In this document: positions 44,014 through 53,245 of the stretch, in pieces
Layout of the letters: every line of letters begins with the position of its first letter
Numbering within the stretch: the stretch's first letter is position 1
Assembly (NCBI GenBank): GCA_963706385.1
Contig: OY970153.1
Location: 3,100,001 to 3,164,000, forward strand
From: Poindextera sp963706385
Lineage (GTDB): Bacteria; Pseudomonadota; Alphaproteobacteria; Caulobacterales; Caulobacteraceae
DNA length: 64,000 nucleotides
Direction: 5' to 3'
Position numbers and translations under genes: made by a program
The notes under the pieces: model-generated
Told to the model about the DNA's origin: nothing
What the model saw: only the letters and a program-made list of their open reading frames with translations
Databases searched by the model: none

Positions 44014-44457
44014 TCACGTATTGCGCACGACGATGGTCGAGCGGGTCGCGCCAACCATCTCGCCCGTCTGGTTGGTCGCTTCGGTCTCTTGGACGATGAA
44101 GTCCAACGCGCCGCCCTTCTTGTCGTACATATCGGTCACCCGGGTGGTCAGGGTGATCGTGTCGCCGGCGTAGATCGGCTTGAAATATGTGAAGTGCTGC
44201 TCGCCGTGCAGGATGCGGCCGATGTCGACGCCGAGCTTGCCGAGGATGTCCTCCTGGTCCGGAGCTAGGCTGCCCAGGCACATCAGGAAGGTCGGCGGGG
44301 CTGGCAAGGTCGGGTGACCGGCCGCCTTCGCGGCGGCCTCGTCGAAATAGACCCGATTGGTCTCGTCTGTCGCCTTGGCGAAGAACTTGAGCTGGCCTTT
44401 TTCCACCTCGACGGAGCGGGGTTTGGTCTTCAGGCCGATGAAGGATTTGTCGAGCAT
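44014..44457 (-). CDS. FAS1-like/MaoC N-terminal hydratase subunit (non-catalytic hot-dog)
   Basis: The 147-residue protein begins MLDKSFIGLKTKPRSVEVEK and has the FAS1-like dehydratase pattern KFFAKATDETNRVYFDEAAA, then PPTFLMCLGS and ILHGEQHFTYFKPIYAGDTI. The D-x-N-P-x-H catalytic motif is missing, so it probably completes the substrate tunnel of the next gene's enzyme. It starts 8 bases after the thiolase gene. The ATG at 44457 is used; a longer frame upstream is out of frame with the thiolase and overlaps it. Confidence 0.82.
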   Translation of the reverse strand: MLDKSFIGLKTKPRSVEVEKGQLKFFAKATDETNRVYFDEAAAKAAGHPTLPAPPTFLMCLGSLAPDQEDILGKLGVDIGRILHGEQHFTYFKPIYAGDTITLTTRVTDMYDKKGGALDFIVQETEATNQTGEMVGATRSTIVVRNT

Positions 44458-44465
44458 CGCCTGCC

Positions 44466-45650
44466 TCACGCCTTGCCGTAGAGGGTGACGACGCAGGCGC
44501 CGCCCAGACCGAGGTTGTGTTGGAGCGCGTGGGTGACGCCCTCGACTTGGCGTTTGTCGGCCTCGCCGCGCAGTTGCCAGACGAGTTCGGCACATTGCGC
44601 CAAGCCCGTCGCGCCCAGCGGATGGCCCTTCGACAGAAGCCCGCCCGACGGATTGGTCACATATTTTCCGCCATAGGTGTTGTCGCCGTCCCAGATGAAC
44701 TTCTCGGCGGTGCCTTCGGGCGTCAGGCCGATCGCCTCGTAGGTCAGAAGCTCGTTGGCGGTGAAACAGTCGTGCAGTTCGACCACCTGAACGTCCTCGG
44801 GACCGACGCCGGCCTTTTCGTAGACCCGTCGCGCGGCCTCCTTGGCCATGTCGTAGCCAATCAGCTTGATCATCGAGTGGTCCTCGAAGGTGCTGGGGCC
44901 GTCGGTGGTCATGGCCTGGGCCTTGATCGCCACCTCGGCCTTGATCCCATGCTTTTTCGCGAAGGCGGGGGTGCAGACGATGGCCGCCGCGGCGCCGCAG
45001 GTCGGCGGACAGCACTGGAAGCGGGTCAGGGGCCCGTAGATCTGCGGCGAGCCGAGCACCTCCTCGACGCTGAGCTGATCCTTGAAGATGGCGAAGGGAT
45101 TGTGCTGGGCGTGGGTGCGGGCCTTCGACGCGATCTTGGCGAAGGTCTCGCGGCGGGTGTCGTACTTCTTGGCGTACTCCTGGCCAGCGCCGCCGAAGAA
45201 CTGGGCCGCGCCGGGGGCCTTCGGGTCGAATTCCTGCAGGCTGACCATCTCGTTGAAGAAGCGGACCATCGGGTTGGGCCGGTCGTTGAACATCGCGCCG
45301 AGCGCGCCGGGGCGCATCTCCTCGAAGCCCAGGGCCAGGGCGCACTCCACCACCCCGCTCTCGACCGCCTGACGGGCGAGGAACAGCGCCGAAGAGCCGG
45401 TGGCGCAGTTATTGTTCACATTGATGATCGGCACGCCCGACAGCCCCAGGCCGTAGACCGCCGCCTGCCCGGCGGTGGAGTCGCCGTAGACGTAGCCGAC
45501 GTAGACCTGCTGGACCGCCGAATAGGGCAGGCCCGCGTCCTTGAACGCGGCGGCCGCGGCCTTCTCGCCCATAACGTTGTAGGTCTCGCTGGCGCCCGGC
45601 TTGGTGAAGGGGATCATCCCGACGCCGGCCACTCTGACTTCATTGGACAT
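44466..45650 (-). CDS. SCP-x-type thiolase (acetyl-CoA acetyltransferase / lipid-transfer protein)
   Basis: The 394-residue thiolase-superfamily enzyme has the nucleophilic Cys in VNNNCATGSSALFLARQAVE near residue 86, HDCFTANELLTYEAIGL and the C-terminal GGLLSKGHPLGATGLAQ with catalytic His. The early GYVYGDSTAGQAAVYGLGL fits the SCP2/Ltp branch, which cleaves branched or sterol-derived 3-ketoacyl-CoA. It lies between the acyl-CoA dehydrogenase and hydratase genes of one operon, completing a beta-oxidation cycle. Confidence 0.88.
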   Translation of the reverse strand: MSNEVRVAGVGMIPFTKPGASETYNVMGEKAAAAAFKDAGLPYSAVQQVYVGYVYGDSTAGQAAVYGLGLSGVPIINVNNNCATGSSALFLARQAVESGVVECALALGFEEMRPGALGAMFNDRPNPMVRFFNEMVSLQEFDPKAPGAAQFFGGAGQEYAKKYDTRRETFAKIASKARTHAQHNPFAIFKDQLSVEEVLGSPQIYGPLTRFQCCPPTCGAAAAIVCTPAFAKKHGIKAEVAIKAQAMTTDGPSTFEDHSMIKLIGYDMAKEAARRVYEKAGVGPEDVQVVELHDCFTANELLTYEAIGLTPEGTAEKFIWDGDNTYGGKYVTNPSGGLLSKGHPLGATGLAQCAELVWQLRGEADKRQVEGVTHALQHNLGLGGACVVTLYGKA

Positions 45651-45686
45651 GGCTTGGTTCCTTGAGTTTCGCTTCGCCGGACGCCG

Positions 45687-46844
45687 TCAAAGCGCCCGCG
45701 CGATCAGCATTTTCATGACTTCGTTGCTGCCGGCGTAGATCTTCTGCACGCGCGCGTCGGCATACATGCGGGCGATGGGGTATTCGGTCATGTAGCCGTA
45801 GCCGCCGTGCAGCTGCAGGCACTCGTCGACGACCTGGCACTGGCTGTCGGTGCACCACCACTTGGCCATCGCCGCGGTGGTCGGATCGAGCTCTCCGGCC
45901 AGCAGCCGCACCATCAGCCCGTCGACGAACGAGCGGCCGATCACGGCCTTGGTCTTGGCCTCGGCCAGTTTGAACTGGGTGTTCTGGAAGCTCATGATCG
46001 GCTGACCGAAGGCCTTGCGCTCGCGCACGTACTGGGTGGTGATCTCGACCGCCCGTTCCATCGCCACCACCGCGCCGAAAGCGCAGCTGAGCCGTTCCCA
46101 GGCCAGTTGCACCATCAGTTGGCTGAAGCCGCGCCCTTCGGCCTCGCCGAGCAGGTTGGACCGCGGCGTGCGCACTTCGTCGAAGAACAGTTCCGAGGTG
46201 TCCTGGGCGTGCATGCCGATCTTTTCGAGGTTGCGGCCGCGCCGGAAGCCCTCCGCGGCGGCGGCCTCGACGGCGATGATCGACACGCCCTTGGCCCCCG
46301 CCGTGGGGTCGGTCTTGGCGACCACGAAGATCAGGTCGGCGTTCTGGCCGTTCGAGATGAAGGTCTTCTGGCCGTTGATCACATAGTCGTCGCCGTCGCG
46401 AAGCGCGGTGGTGCGGATCGACTGCAGGTCCGAGCCGGTCCCCGGCTCGGTCATGGCGATGGCGCCGATCAGCTCGCCGCTCGCCATCTTGGGCAACCAG
46501 CGCCGCTTTTGGTCTTCGGAGCCGTAGGCCAGCAGGTAGTGGGCGACGATGCTCGAATGCACGCCGTTGCCGGCCCCGAAGCCGCCGGCGAGGCCAGCGC
46601 GGGCGACCTCCTCGCTGATCACCACCTCATGGGCGTGGGTGCCGCCACCACCGCCATAGGCTTCCGGAATGCCGGCGCAGAGGAGGCCCGCGGCGCCGGC
46701 CTTGAGCCACGCCTCCCGGTCGACAACGCCGTTGCGATCCCAGCGCTCGCGATGCGGCGCAAACTCCCGCTCCAGGAAGCGGCGCACCTGCTCACGCAGG
46801 ATGCTCAGCTCCTCAGTCATCCACGGAGAGGGTTGTTCGTCCAC
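45687..46844 (-). CDS. acyl-CoA dehydrogenase
   Basis: The 385-residue flavoenzyme has the family signatures GAIAMTEPGTGSDLQSIRTTA (residues about 121-141) and INGQKTFISNGQNADL. Near the C-terminus it has QLHGGYGYMTEYPIARMYAD followed by VQKIYAGSNEVMKMLIAR. The catalytic Glu position of medium-chain enzymes is plausible near YAGSNE but is not assigned with certainty. It is the first gene of the six-gene operon and is divergent from the TetR gene at 46971. Confidence 0.9.
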   Translation of the reverse strand: MDEQPSPWMTEELSILREQVRRFLEREFAPHRERWDRNGVVDREAWLKAGAAGLLCAGIPEAYGGGGGTHAHEVVISEEVARAGLAGGFGAGNGVHSSIVAHYLLAYGSEDQKRRWLPKMASGELIGAIAMTEPGTGSDLQSIRTTALRDGDDYVINGQKTFISNGQNADLIFVVAKTDPTAGAKGVSIIAVEAAAAEGFRRGRNLEKIGMHAQDTSELFFDEVRTPRSNLLGEAEGRGFSQLMVQLAWERLSCAFGAVVAMERAVEITTQYVRERKAFGQPIMSFQNTQFKLAEAKTKAVIGRSFVDGLMVRLLAGELDPTTAAMAKWWCTDSQCQVVDECLQLHGGYGYMTEYPIARMYADARVQKIYAGSNEVMKMLIARAL

Positions 46845-46861
46845 GGCCTCGCCTCGTAATT

Positions 46862-46875
46862 TTACTTTCTAGTAA
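46862..46875. promoter_or_regulatory. candidate TetR operator
   Basis: TTACT-TTCT-AGTAA at 46862-46875 is an inverted repeat in an AT-rich patch of the 126-base gap between the acyl-CoA dehydrogenase and TetR starts. Many fatty-acid TetR repressors bind this kind of site. It could control both directions. Confidence 0.5.
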
Positions 46876-46970
46876 GTCGAATTACGTTGCGCTCGGAGCC
46901 GGAGTCAAGCACTTTCCGGACCGGATCGTTTCGCGATAAGGGCGGAACTCAAGGGCGACCGGAGATCAGG

Positions 46971-47579
46971 ATGGCGGGGCGGCCCAAGGCGAAGATCGAG
47001 ACGAGCGAGAAATACAGGCAACGGCAGCTGGAGGTGTTCCGCGCGGCCGCCCGGACCTTCAACAAGCTCGGCTTCCACATCGCCACGCTCGATGACGTCG
47101 CCGACGAGCTCGGCGTGACCAAGCCGGCTCTCTACTACTATGCGAAAAGCAAGGACGAGCTGCTGTTTGCCTGCGGGCAGATGGCGCTCGACGCGCTGGA
47201 CGCGGCGCTCGACGGCTCGGATCAGCCCGAACTGGACGGGCTCGGCCGCCTCTGCCGCTTCTTCCGCCTCTACGGCAAGATCATCTGCGAGGATTTCGGG
47301 CGCTGCCTGGTGCTGACCGAGGCCCGCGACCTTGCCCCCAAGACCCGAAAGGGCAACATCGCCGGGCGGCGGGCGCTGAATATCTCGGTGCGCGAGATCA
47401 TTGCCGGCGGCATCGCCGACGGCTCGATCCGCCCGTGCGATGAGCGCGCTGTCGGCATCGCCCTGTTCGACGCCTTCAACGGTCTGGCGCGCTGGTTCGA
47501 CCCCAAGGGTCCCACGCCCCTGTCGGCGATCATCGAACAATATCTCACGGTCTTCCTGAACGGCATTGCCGCCAAGTGA
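46971..47579 (+). CDS. TetR-family transcriptional regulator
   Basis: The 202-residue protein has the N-terminal helix-turn-helix TFNKLGFHIATLDDVADELGV..KPALYYYAKSKDELL (residues about 24-65), followed by an alpha-helical ligand-binding domain. A GGAGATCAGG ribosome site precedes the ATG at 46971. It is divergent from the acyl-CoA degradation operon and is probably its repressor, released by an acyl-CoA intermediate; the pairing is inferred from position and the palindrome between them. Confidence 0.88.
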   Translation: MAGRPKAKIETSEKYRQRQLEVFRAAARTFNKLGFHIATLDDVADELGVTKPALYYYAKSKDELLFACGQMALDALDAALDGSDQPELDGLGRLCRFFRLYGKIICEDFGRCLVLTEARDLAPKTRKGNIAGRRALNISVREIIAGGIADGSIRPCDERAVGIALFDAFNGLARWFDPKGPTPLSAIIEQYLTVFLNGIAAK

Positions 47580-47660
47580 GGGACGACCATGCCGGCGCTT
47601 GGGCCGCTCCCCACCCCAATCCGGCACAACGCATGAGCGCCAAGCGGCATGATCCGCCCC

Positions 47661-48278
47661 CTACACCCCCGCCTTCGCCGCCTCGCGGGCCATCATCTCG
47701 CCGCGCCAGCGCGCCACGTGCTCCATGCCCTCCGGCACGGCGAAGCGCACCATGCGGGCGAAGTCGAGGCCGGCGGCGGCGACGATGTCGGCCATGGTGA
47801 TCCGCTCGCCGGCGATGAACGGGTGGTTCTCGAGCTGGCGGTCGAATAGCGCCAGGGCCTTCTCCGCCGCCCGGCGGTTGTTTTCCGCCACCTCGGGAAC
47901 CTGGGTCTCCAGCACGGCCAGGGCCGGATGGCCGTGGCGCACGGCCATCATCAGCGGGTTGCTCACCAGCATCTCGGCCCGGCGGGTCCACATCTCGATC
48001 AGCGCGACTTCCTTCGCGTCGCGGCCGAACAGGTTCGGCTCGGGGTAGAGGCTCTCCAGATAGCGGCAGATGGCGACCGACTCGGTGATCACCGTCCCGT
48101 CGTCCAGCTCCAGCGCCGGGGTGTTGGCGACGCCGACCTTGGCCAGGTAGTCGGCCGCGCGGTGCTCGCCCTTGAACAGGTCGACGTTCAAGATCTCGAT
48201 GTCGGATATGCCCTTTTCGGCCATGAACCAGCGCACGCGGCGCGGGTTCGGCGCCCGGAAGGTGTCGTAGAGCTTCAT
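47661..48278 (-). CDS. glutathione S-transferase family protein
   Basis: The 205-residue protein has a thioredoxin-like N-terminal domain (MKLYDTFRAPNPRRVRWFMA), the conserved cis-Pro region GVANTPALELDDGTVITES that contacts glutathione, then a helical C-terminal domain with HPFIAGERITMADIVAAA (N-capping box). The active-site position at Ser/Ala-Pro-Asn is typical of bacterial GSTs. GGGAG precedes the ATG at 48278. It may detoxify electrophiles; the substrate is unknown. A longer in-frame start at 48308 is less likely. Confidence 0.88.
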   Translation of the reverse strand: MKLYDTFRAPNPRRVRWFMAEKGISDIEILNVDLFKGEHRAADYLAKVGVANTPALELDDGTVITESVAICRYLESLYPEPNLFGRDAKEVALIEMWTRRAEMLVSNPLMMAVRHGHPALAVLETQVPEVAENNRRAAEKALALFDRQLENHPFIAGERITMADIVAAAGLDFARMVRFAVPEGMEHVARWRGEMMAREAAKAGV

Positions 48279-48346
48279 CGGCGGTCTCCCATCCTGATCG
48301 ACAGCCATTGCAGCACATCGCCAGGCGTCCGCGAAGCCCGGGCGGC

Positions 48347-50572
48347 TCAGTCCAGCTTCACCCCGCGCAGCCGCAGCGCGTTGGCGATCACGCTCACCGA
48401 ACTCAGCGACATCGCCGCCGCCGCCAGCATCGGCGAGAGGACGAGGTGGAAGGCCGGATAGAGCAGGCCGGCCGCGATCGGCACGCCCAGCGCGTTGTAG
48501 GCGAAGGCGAAGACCAGGTTCTGGCGGATGTTGCCCATCACCGCGCGCGACAGCTTGCGCGCCCGGACCAGGCCGGTCAGATCGCCCCTGACCAGGGTCA
48601 CCCCGGCGCTCTCGATCGCCACGTCCGCGCCCGCGCCCATCGCCACGCCCACGTCCGCCGCCGCCAGCGCCGGGGCGTCGTTGACCCCGTCGCCGGCCAT
48701 GGCCACCACACGGCCCCGGTCGCGCAGGCGTTTGACCGCCGCGCCCTTCTGGTCGGGAAGCACCTCGGCCTCGACCTCGGAAATCCCCAGCCGCCGGGCG
48801 ATGGCCTCGGCCGTGATCCGGTTGTCGCCGGTCAGCATGACGATCCGCAGTCCGGCCTCTTGCAGCGCTTTGACCGCCGCCGCGGTGGTCGGCTTGATCG
48901 GATCGGCGACGCCCAGCACCCCGGCGAGCGCCCCGTCCACCGCGACGAACACAGCGCTCGCCCTCTCGCGGGCCAGCGCTTCGGCCCGCTCGGCCAGCGC
49001 CTGAGCCTCGACGCCCTGTTCGGTCAGGAAGCGGGCGGCGCCCATGATGACCGCGCGGCCGCCTACGGTCCCCACCACGCCCTTGCCGGCCGGCGAGTCG
49101 AACGCCGTCGGTTCGCTGAGCGCAAGGCCGCGCGCCTTGGCCGCCGCGACGATCGCCCGGGCCAGGGGATGTTCGCTCGGCTGCTCCAGGCTGGCCGCCA
49201 GGGTCAAGAGCTCGGCCTCGCTCCAGCCGCCCGCCGGCAGGATGGCGGTCACCGCGGGCTTGCCTTCGGTCAGGGTGCCGGTCTTGTCGACCACCAGGGT
49301 GTCGACCTTTTCGAATCGCTCCAGCGCTTCGGCGGAGCGGATCAGCACGCCGGCGTGGGCGCCGCGGCCGACCCCGACCATGATCGACATCGGCGTCGCC
49401 AGGCCCAGCGCGCAGGGACAGGCGATGATCAGCACCGAAACCGCCGCGGTCAGGGCGTAGGCCAGCCTGGGCTCGGGGCCCAGGATCGCCCAGCCGGCGA
49501 AGGCGGCGATGGCGCAGGCGACCACGGCGGGGACGAACCAGCCGGAGACCTGGTCGGCCAGGCGCTGGATCGGCGCGCGGCTGCGCTGGGCCTCGGCGAC
49601 CATCTGGACGATCCGCGCGATCAGGGTGTCGCGCCCCACCTTGTCGGCCCGCATGAGCAAGGCGCCGCTCTGGTTCAGGGTTCCCGCCACCAGGGCCTCG
49701 CCGGGCCCCCGCGTCACCGGCATGGATTCCCCGGTGACCATGGATTCGTCGAGGTGGCCGCGGCCCTCCAGCACCGCGCCGTCGACCGGGACCTTCTCGC
49801 CGGGGCGCACCCGCAGCCGGTCGCCGACCTGGATCAGGCCCAGCGCCACTTCCTCGTCGCTTCCGTCGTCGCGCAGCCGCCGGGCGGTGCGGGGCGCGAG
49901 TTCCATCAGGGCGCGGATCGCCCCGCCGGTCTGCTCGCGCGCGCGCAGTTCGAGCACCTGACCCAACAGCACCAGCACGGTGATCACCGCCGCCGCCTCG
50001 AAATAGACCGGCGCTTCGCCGTCCATGCCGCGGAAGGCCGGCGGCAAGAGGCCGGGCGTCAGGGTGGCGACCAGCGAAAAGCCGTAGGCCGCGCCGGTCC
50101 CGAGCGCGATCAGGCTGAACATGTTCAGCCTGCGGCTCACCAGCGAGCGCCAGCCACGGGCGAAGAAGGGCGCGCCGGCCCAGACCACCACGGGACTCGC
50201 CAGCACCAGCTGGATCCAGTTGGAGGTCTGGCCGCCGATCGGCCAGCGCAGGCCGAACAGATGGCGGCCCATCTCCAGGACGAAGATCGGCGCGGTGAAG
50301 AGGAGGCCGACCCAGAACCGCCGGCTCATGTCGGCCAGCTCGGGGTTGGCTCCGGCCTCGGCGCCGACGTTCGCCGGCTCCAGCGCCATGCCGCAGATCG
50401 GACAGGCGCCCGGCCCGATCTGGCGGATCTCGGGATGCATCGGGCAGGTGTGGATCGCGTCCGGCCGGGACTGGGCGGCGTGGACGGCGGGACCCTCGTT
50501 CGCGTGGCAGGCGCCGCCCCCGTGCGGATGGCCGGGATGATGGTGATGGGGGTGGTCGCTGTCCGGCGCCAT
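48347..50572 (-). CDS. P1B-type heavy-metal (copper/silver) translocating ATPase with His-rich N-terminus
   Basis: The 741-residue inner-membrane pump has a His-rich head (DHPHHHHPGHPHGG, residues 6-19) and a heavy-metal-binding domain with CPMHPE..PGACPICGMALEP (residues 43-65). Six or so membrane helices precede the CPC metal site in IIACPCALGLATP, with VTGESMPV earlier. The soluble part has the phosphorylation motif VVDKTGTLTEGKP and GDGVNDAPALAAADVG. There is no ferredoxin-like CxxC domain at the N-terminus, as in the CopB/SilP branch that exports Cu or Ag. No regulator is adjacent. Confidence 0.9.
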   Translation of the reverse strand: MAPDSDHPHHHHPGHPHGGGACHANEGPAVHAAQSRPDAIHTCPMHPEIRQIGPGACPICGMALEPANVGAEAGANPELADMSRRFWVGLLFTAPIFVLEMGRHLFGLRWPIGGQTSNWIQLVLASPVVVWAGAPFFARGWRSLVSRRLNMFSLIALGTGAAYGFSLVATLTPGLLPPAFRGMDGEAPVYFEAAAVITVLVLLGQVLELRAREQTGGAIRALMELAPRTARRLRDDGSDEEVALGLIQVGDRLRVRPGEKVPVDGAVLEGRGHLDESMVTGESMPVTRGPGEALVAGTLNQSGALLMRADKVGRDTLIARIVQMVAEAQRSRAPIQRLADQVSGWFVPAVVACAIAAFAGWAILGPEPRLAYALTAAVSVLIIACPCALGLATPMSIMVGVGRGAHAGVLIRSAEALERFEKVDTLVVDKTGTLTEGKPAVTAILPAGGWSEAELLTLAASLEQPSEHPLARAIVAAAKARGLALSEPTAFDSPAGKGVVGTVGGRAVIMGAARFLTEQGVEAQALAERAEALARERASAVFVAVDGALAGVLGVADPIKPTTAAAVKALQEAGLRIVMLTGDNRITAEAIARRLGISEVEAEVLPDQKGAAVKRLRDRGRVVAMAGDGVNDAPALAAADVGVAMGAGADVAIESAGVTLVRGDLTGLVRARKLSRAVMGNIRQNLVFAFAYNALGVPIAAGLLYPAFHLVLSPMLAAAAMSLSSVSVIANALRLRGVKLD

Positions 50573-50769
50573 CGCTTCACCAAGCTCCGATCCGACGCTT
50601 CACGCGCCCCCGCGGGATAGATAGTCATCCAGGCCGACGCGCGTTAGCCCCGCGGCGCGGCGGGGCGGGGCGACGTTGCGTCAAGCCGATCACCGCCTTG
50701 ACGCCCGGGTCACGCCGGCGCCAAAACGACGCCCGAACTCGTTTCAAACGCTGTTAAGGAACTGGCGAC

Positions 50770-51675
50770 ATGGCGGACATCCGCTTCGACGGCAAGGTGG
50801 CGATCGTGACCGGCGCGGGCGGCGGGCTTGGCCGCCAGCACGCCCTGGAATTGGCCCGGCGCGGGGCCAAGGTGGTGGTCAACGACCTGGGCGGCTCGGT
50901 CGACGGCTCGGGCGGCTCGTCCGAGGCGGCCAGCAAGGTGGTCGAGGAGATCAAGGCGCTGGGCGGCGAGGCGCTCGCCAACGGCTCGTCGGTGACCGAC
51001 GACGCCGGCGTCGCCCACATGGTCAAACAGGCGATGGACGCCTGGGGCCGGATCGACATCCTGATCGCCAACGCCGGGGTGCTGCGCGACAAGTCGTTCT
51101 CCAAGATGGAGATCGCCGACTTCGAATTCGTGCTGAGCGTCCACCTGATGGGCACGGTGAAACCGACCAAGGCGGTCTGGGAGATCATGAAGGCCCAGAA
51201 CTACGGGCGGATCGTGGTCACCACATCCGCCAGCGGCCTCTACGGCAATTTCGGCCAGGCCAACTACTCGGCCGCCAAGCTGGGCATCGTCGGCTTCATG
51301 AACACCCTCAAGCTCGAGGGCCAGAAGAACAACATCCACATCAACGCCATCTCGCCGGTGGCCGGCACCCGGATGACCGAAAGCCTGATGCCGCCCGAAG
51401 CGCTCAAGCGGCTGGCGCCGGAATACGTCACCCCGGGCGTGGTCTACCTCTGCTCCGAGGAAGCGCCGACCGGCGCGACCCTCGCCGCCGGCGGCGGCGC
51501 CTTCGCCCTGTCCCGGATTTACGAGACCGAGGGCGTCTATCTCGGCGACGGCGGACTGTCGGTCGAGGAGGTTCGCGACAACTGGTCCAAGATCGCCGAC
51601 GAGGCGGGCCAGAAGGCCTACGTCACCAGCGGCGATCAGGTCGCCAAGTTCCTCCGCAAGGCTGGTCTCGGCTGA
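50770..51675 (+). CDS. SDR-family oxidoreductase (MFE-2 3-hydroxyacyl-CoA dehydrogenase-like)
   Basis: The 301-residue enzyme has TGAGGGLGRQHALELARRGA near residue 15, the NAD-selecting Asp in VVNDLGGSVDGSG, ANAGVLRDKSF, the catalytic Ser in VVTTSASGLYGN and NYSAAKLGIVG (Tyr/Lys). This closely follows the dehydrogenase unit of peroxisomal MFE-2. AAGGA precedes the ATG at 50770. A strong hairpin with a T-run ends the gene at 51704-51730, so it is a one-gene unit. Its acyl substrate is unknown. Confidence 0.9.
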   Translation: MADIRFDGKVAIVTGAGGGLGRQHALELARRGAKVVVNDLGGSVDGSGGSSEAASKVVEEIKALGGEALANGSSVTDDAGVAHMVKQAMDAWGRIDILIANAGVLRDKSFSKMEIADFEFVLSVHLMGTVKPTKAVWEIMKAQNYGRIVVTTSASGLYGNFGQANYSAAKLGIVGFMNTLKLEGQKNNIHINAISPVAGTRMTESLMPPEALKRLAPEYVTPGVVYLCSEEAPTGATLAAGGGAFALSRIYETEGVYLGDGGLSVEEVRDNWSKIADEAGQKAYVTSGDQVAKFLRKAGLG

Positions 51676-51703
51676 GCGCCTTCCCCGGCGAATAGGGCGT
51701 TCG

Positions 51704-51730
51704 ACGGGCGGCCCGCGCGGCCGCCCGTTT
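51704..51730 (+). terminator. intrinsic terminator after the SDR gene
   Basis: ACGGGCGGCC and its complement GGCCGCCCGT form a 10-bp stem with a 5-base loop, followed by TT. The T-run is short but the stem is strong. Confidence 0.65.
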
Positions 51731-51850
51731 CGATTCCGGACGCGGCCGACGCCGCGAATTGTCTTGCGCGCGAGATGGGAGCGGCGTTCAGTCCCACCGA
51801 GCGCCCTCCAAGAGGCGCCGGAGCGAAACCGTAACGTCCAGGATGACCCG

Positions 51851-53233
51851 GTGACACTGGCTTCAGCCGCCCACGACCCACACCATCGACTTTCGCTGCC
51901 GAACCTGATCGCCTTCGCCACGCCCGGGCTGCCGATCGGCGCTCTAGCCATCGCCCTTGCCGTGTTCCTGCCGCGTTACTACGCCGGACATTTCGGCCTC
52001 GGACTGGCCGTGGTCGGCGGCGCGTTTGGCGTTGTGCGTCTGATCGACATGATGTTCGACCCGTTCATCGGGGTCTTCATGGATCACACCCGCACGCGGA
52101 TCGGGCGATACCGACCCTGGCTGCTGCTGGGTGGGCCGGTCTTGATGCTGGCGGTGTATATGCTGTTCACCCCGCCCGGCGGCCAGCCGAGCGTCGGCTA
52201 TCTGATCGGCTGGCTGTTCGTCTATTACATCGGCACGTCCCTGATCACCTTGGCGCACGCTTCCTGGGCCGCGGTGATCGCGTCCAAGTATCACGAGCGC
52301 TCCCGCGTCTTCGGCATGATCCAGCTGGTCAGCGTGGTCGGCGCGACGGCGGTGCTGGTGATCCCGGTGGTGATGGAGCGGGCGGTCGGCGGACACCCGG
52401 GCGCCGTGCCGGCGATGGGCTGGTTCGTCTTCACCGTTACGCCCCTTGGCGTGTTGCTGGCGAGCCTGCGCACCCCCGAGCGGATCGTGCGCGACCACCA
52501 AGGCGAAACGGTCCGCTTGCGCGATTATTGGGAAATGATTTCGCGGCCGGACATGCGGCGGATCATCATCGCCGACTTCTGCCTCGCGCTCGGGCCGGGA
52601 TGGATGTCGGCGCTCTATCTGTTCTATTTTCGCGACTTCCGCGGCTTCACCACCGCCCAGTCCAGTTTGCTGCTGCTGATCTACGTTTTCGCCGGTGTGT
52701 TCGGGGCGGGGATTCTCAGCCGGATCGCCATGCGGTTCGGCAAGCATCGCACGCTAATGGCGGCCAGCACCGGATACTCGATGGGTCTGATCGGCATGAC
52801 CATGCTGCCGAAAGGCAGCATGGCGCTGGTCGCGCCCTTCATGTTCATCATGGGGTTCCTGGCCTCGAGCTTTCCGCTCCTGGACCGGGCCATGGTGGCC
52901 GATGTCGGCGACGCCATCCGGCTGGAGCAGGGCAAGCATCGGGTGGGCTTGCTCTATGCGATGATCACCACCGTCCAGAAGATCGCCGGCGCGCTCAGCA
53001 TCACCCTGTCCTTCGCCATCCTGGGGACCATCGGCTACAATGCCAAGGAGGGTCTGGCGAACGCTCCGGCGACGATCCACGGCCTGGAGCTGATCTATCT
53101 GATCGGCCCGGTGGTGTTCGTCATGCTCGGGGGCGCCTGCTACATCGGCTACAAGCTGGACGATGCGGCCCATGGCGAGATTCGCGCGCAGCTCGATCTG
53201 CGCGACGCGGCCGCGCGGCGCGCCGCGGCGTGA
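51851..53233 (+). CDS. MFS/GPH-type transporter
   Basis: From a GTG at 51851 (AGGA upstream) the product is 460 residues with about twelve membrane helices. The loop FDPFIGVFMDHTRTRIGRYRPW near residue 55 is the hallmark of glycoside-pentoside-hexuronide:cation symporters (D-P-x-x-G..D..R-x-G-R-x-R-P). The fatty-acid genes on both sides suggest a steroid/acid substrate, but the sequence does not prove it. The reading frame extends to a TTG at 51764, which I reject because the extension is not family-like. Confidence 0.85.
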   Translation: MTLASAAHDPHHRLSLPNLIAFATPGLPIGALAIALAVFLPRYYAGHFGLGLAVVGGAFGVVRLIDMMFDPFIGVFMDHTRTRIGRYRPWLLLGGPVLMLAVYMLFTPPGGQPSVGYLIGWLFVYYIGTSLITLAHASWAAVIASKYHERSRVFGMIQLVSVVGATAVLVIPVVMERAVGGHPGAVPAMGWFVFTVTPLGVLLASLRTPERIVRDHQGETVRLRDYWEMISRPDMRRIIIADFCLALGPGWMSALYLFYFRDFRGFTTAQSSLLLLIYVFAGVFGAGILSRIAMRFGKHRTLMAASTGYSMGLIGMTMLPKGSMALVAPFMFIMGFLASSFPLLDRAMVADVGDAIRLEQGKHRVGLLYAMITTVQKIAGALSITLSFAILGTIGYNAKEGLANAPATIHGLELIYLIGPVVFVMLGGACYIGYKLDDAAHGEIRAQLDLRDAAARRAAA

Positions 53234-53245
53234 TCGAAGCCCGCC

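Noticed and set aside
48308..50620. A 770-codon forward open frame opposite the metal ATPase gene
   Set aside because: It is antisense to an unmistakable P-type ATPase (DKTGT, CPC motifs) and reads as Arg/His/Gln/Gly repeats without family features.
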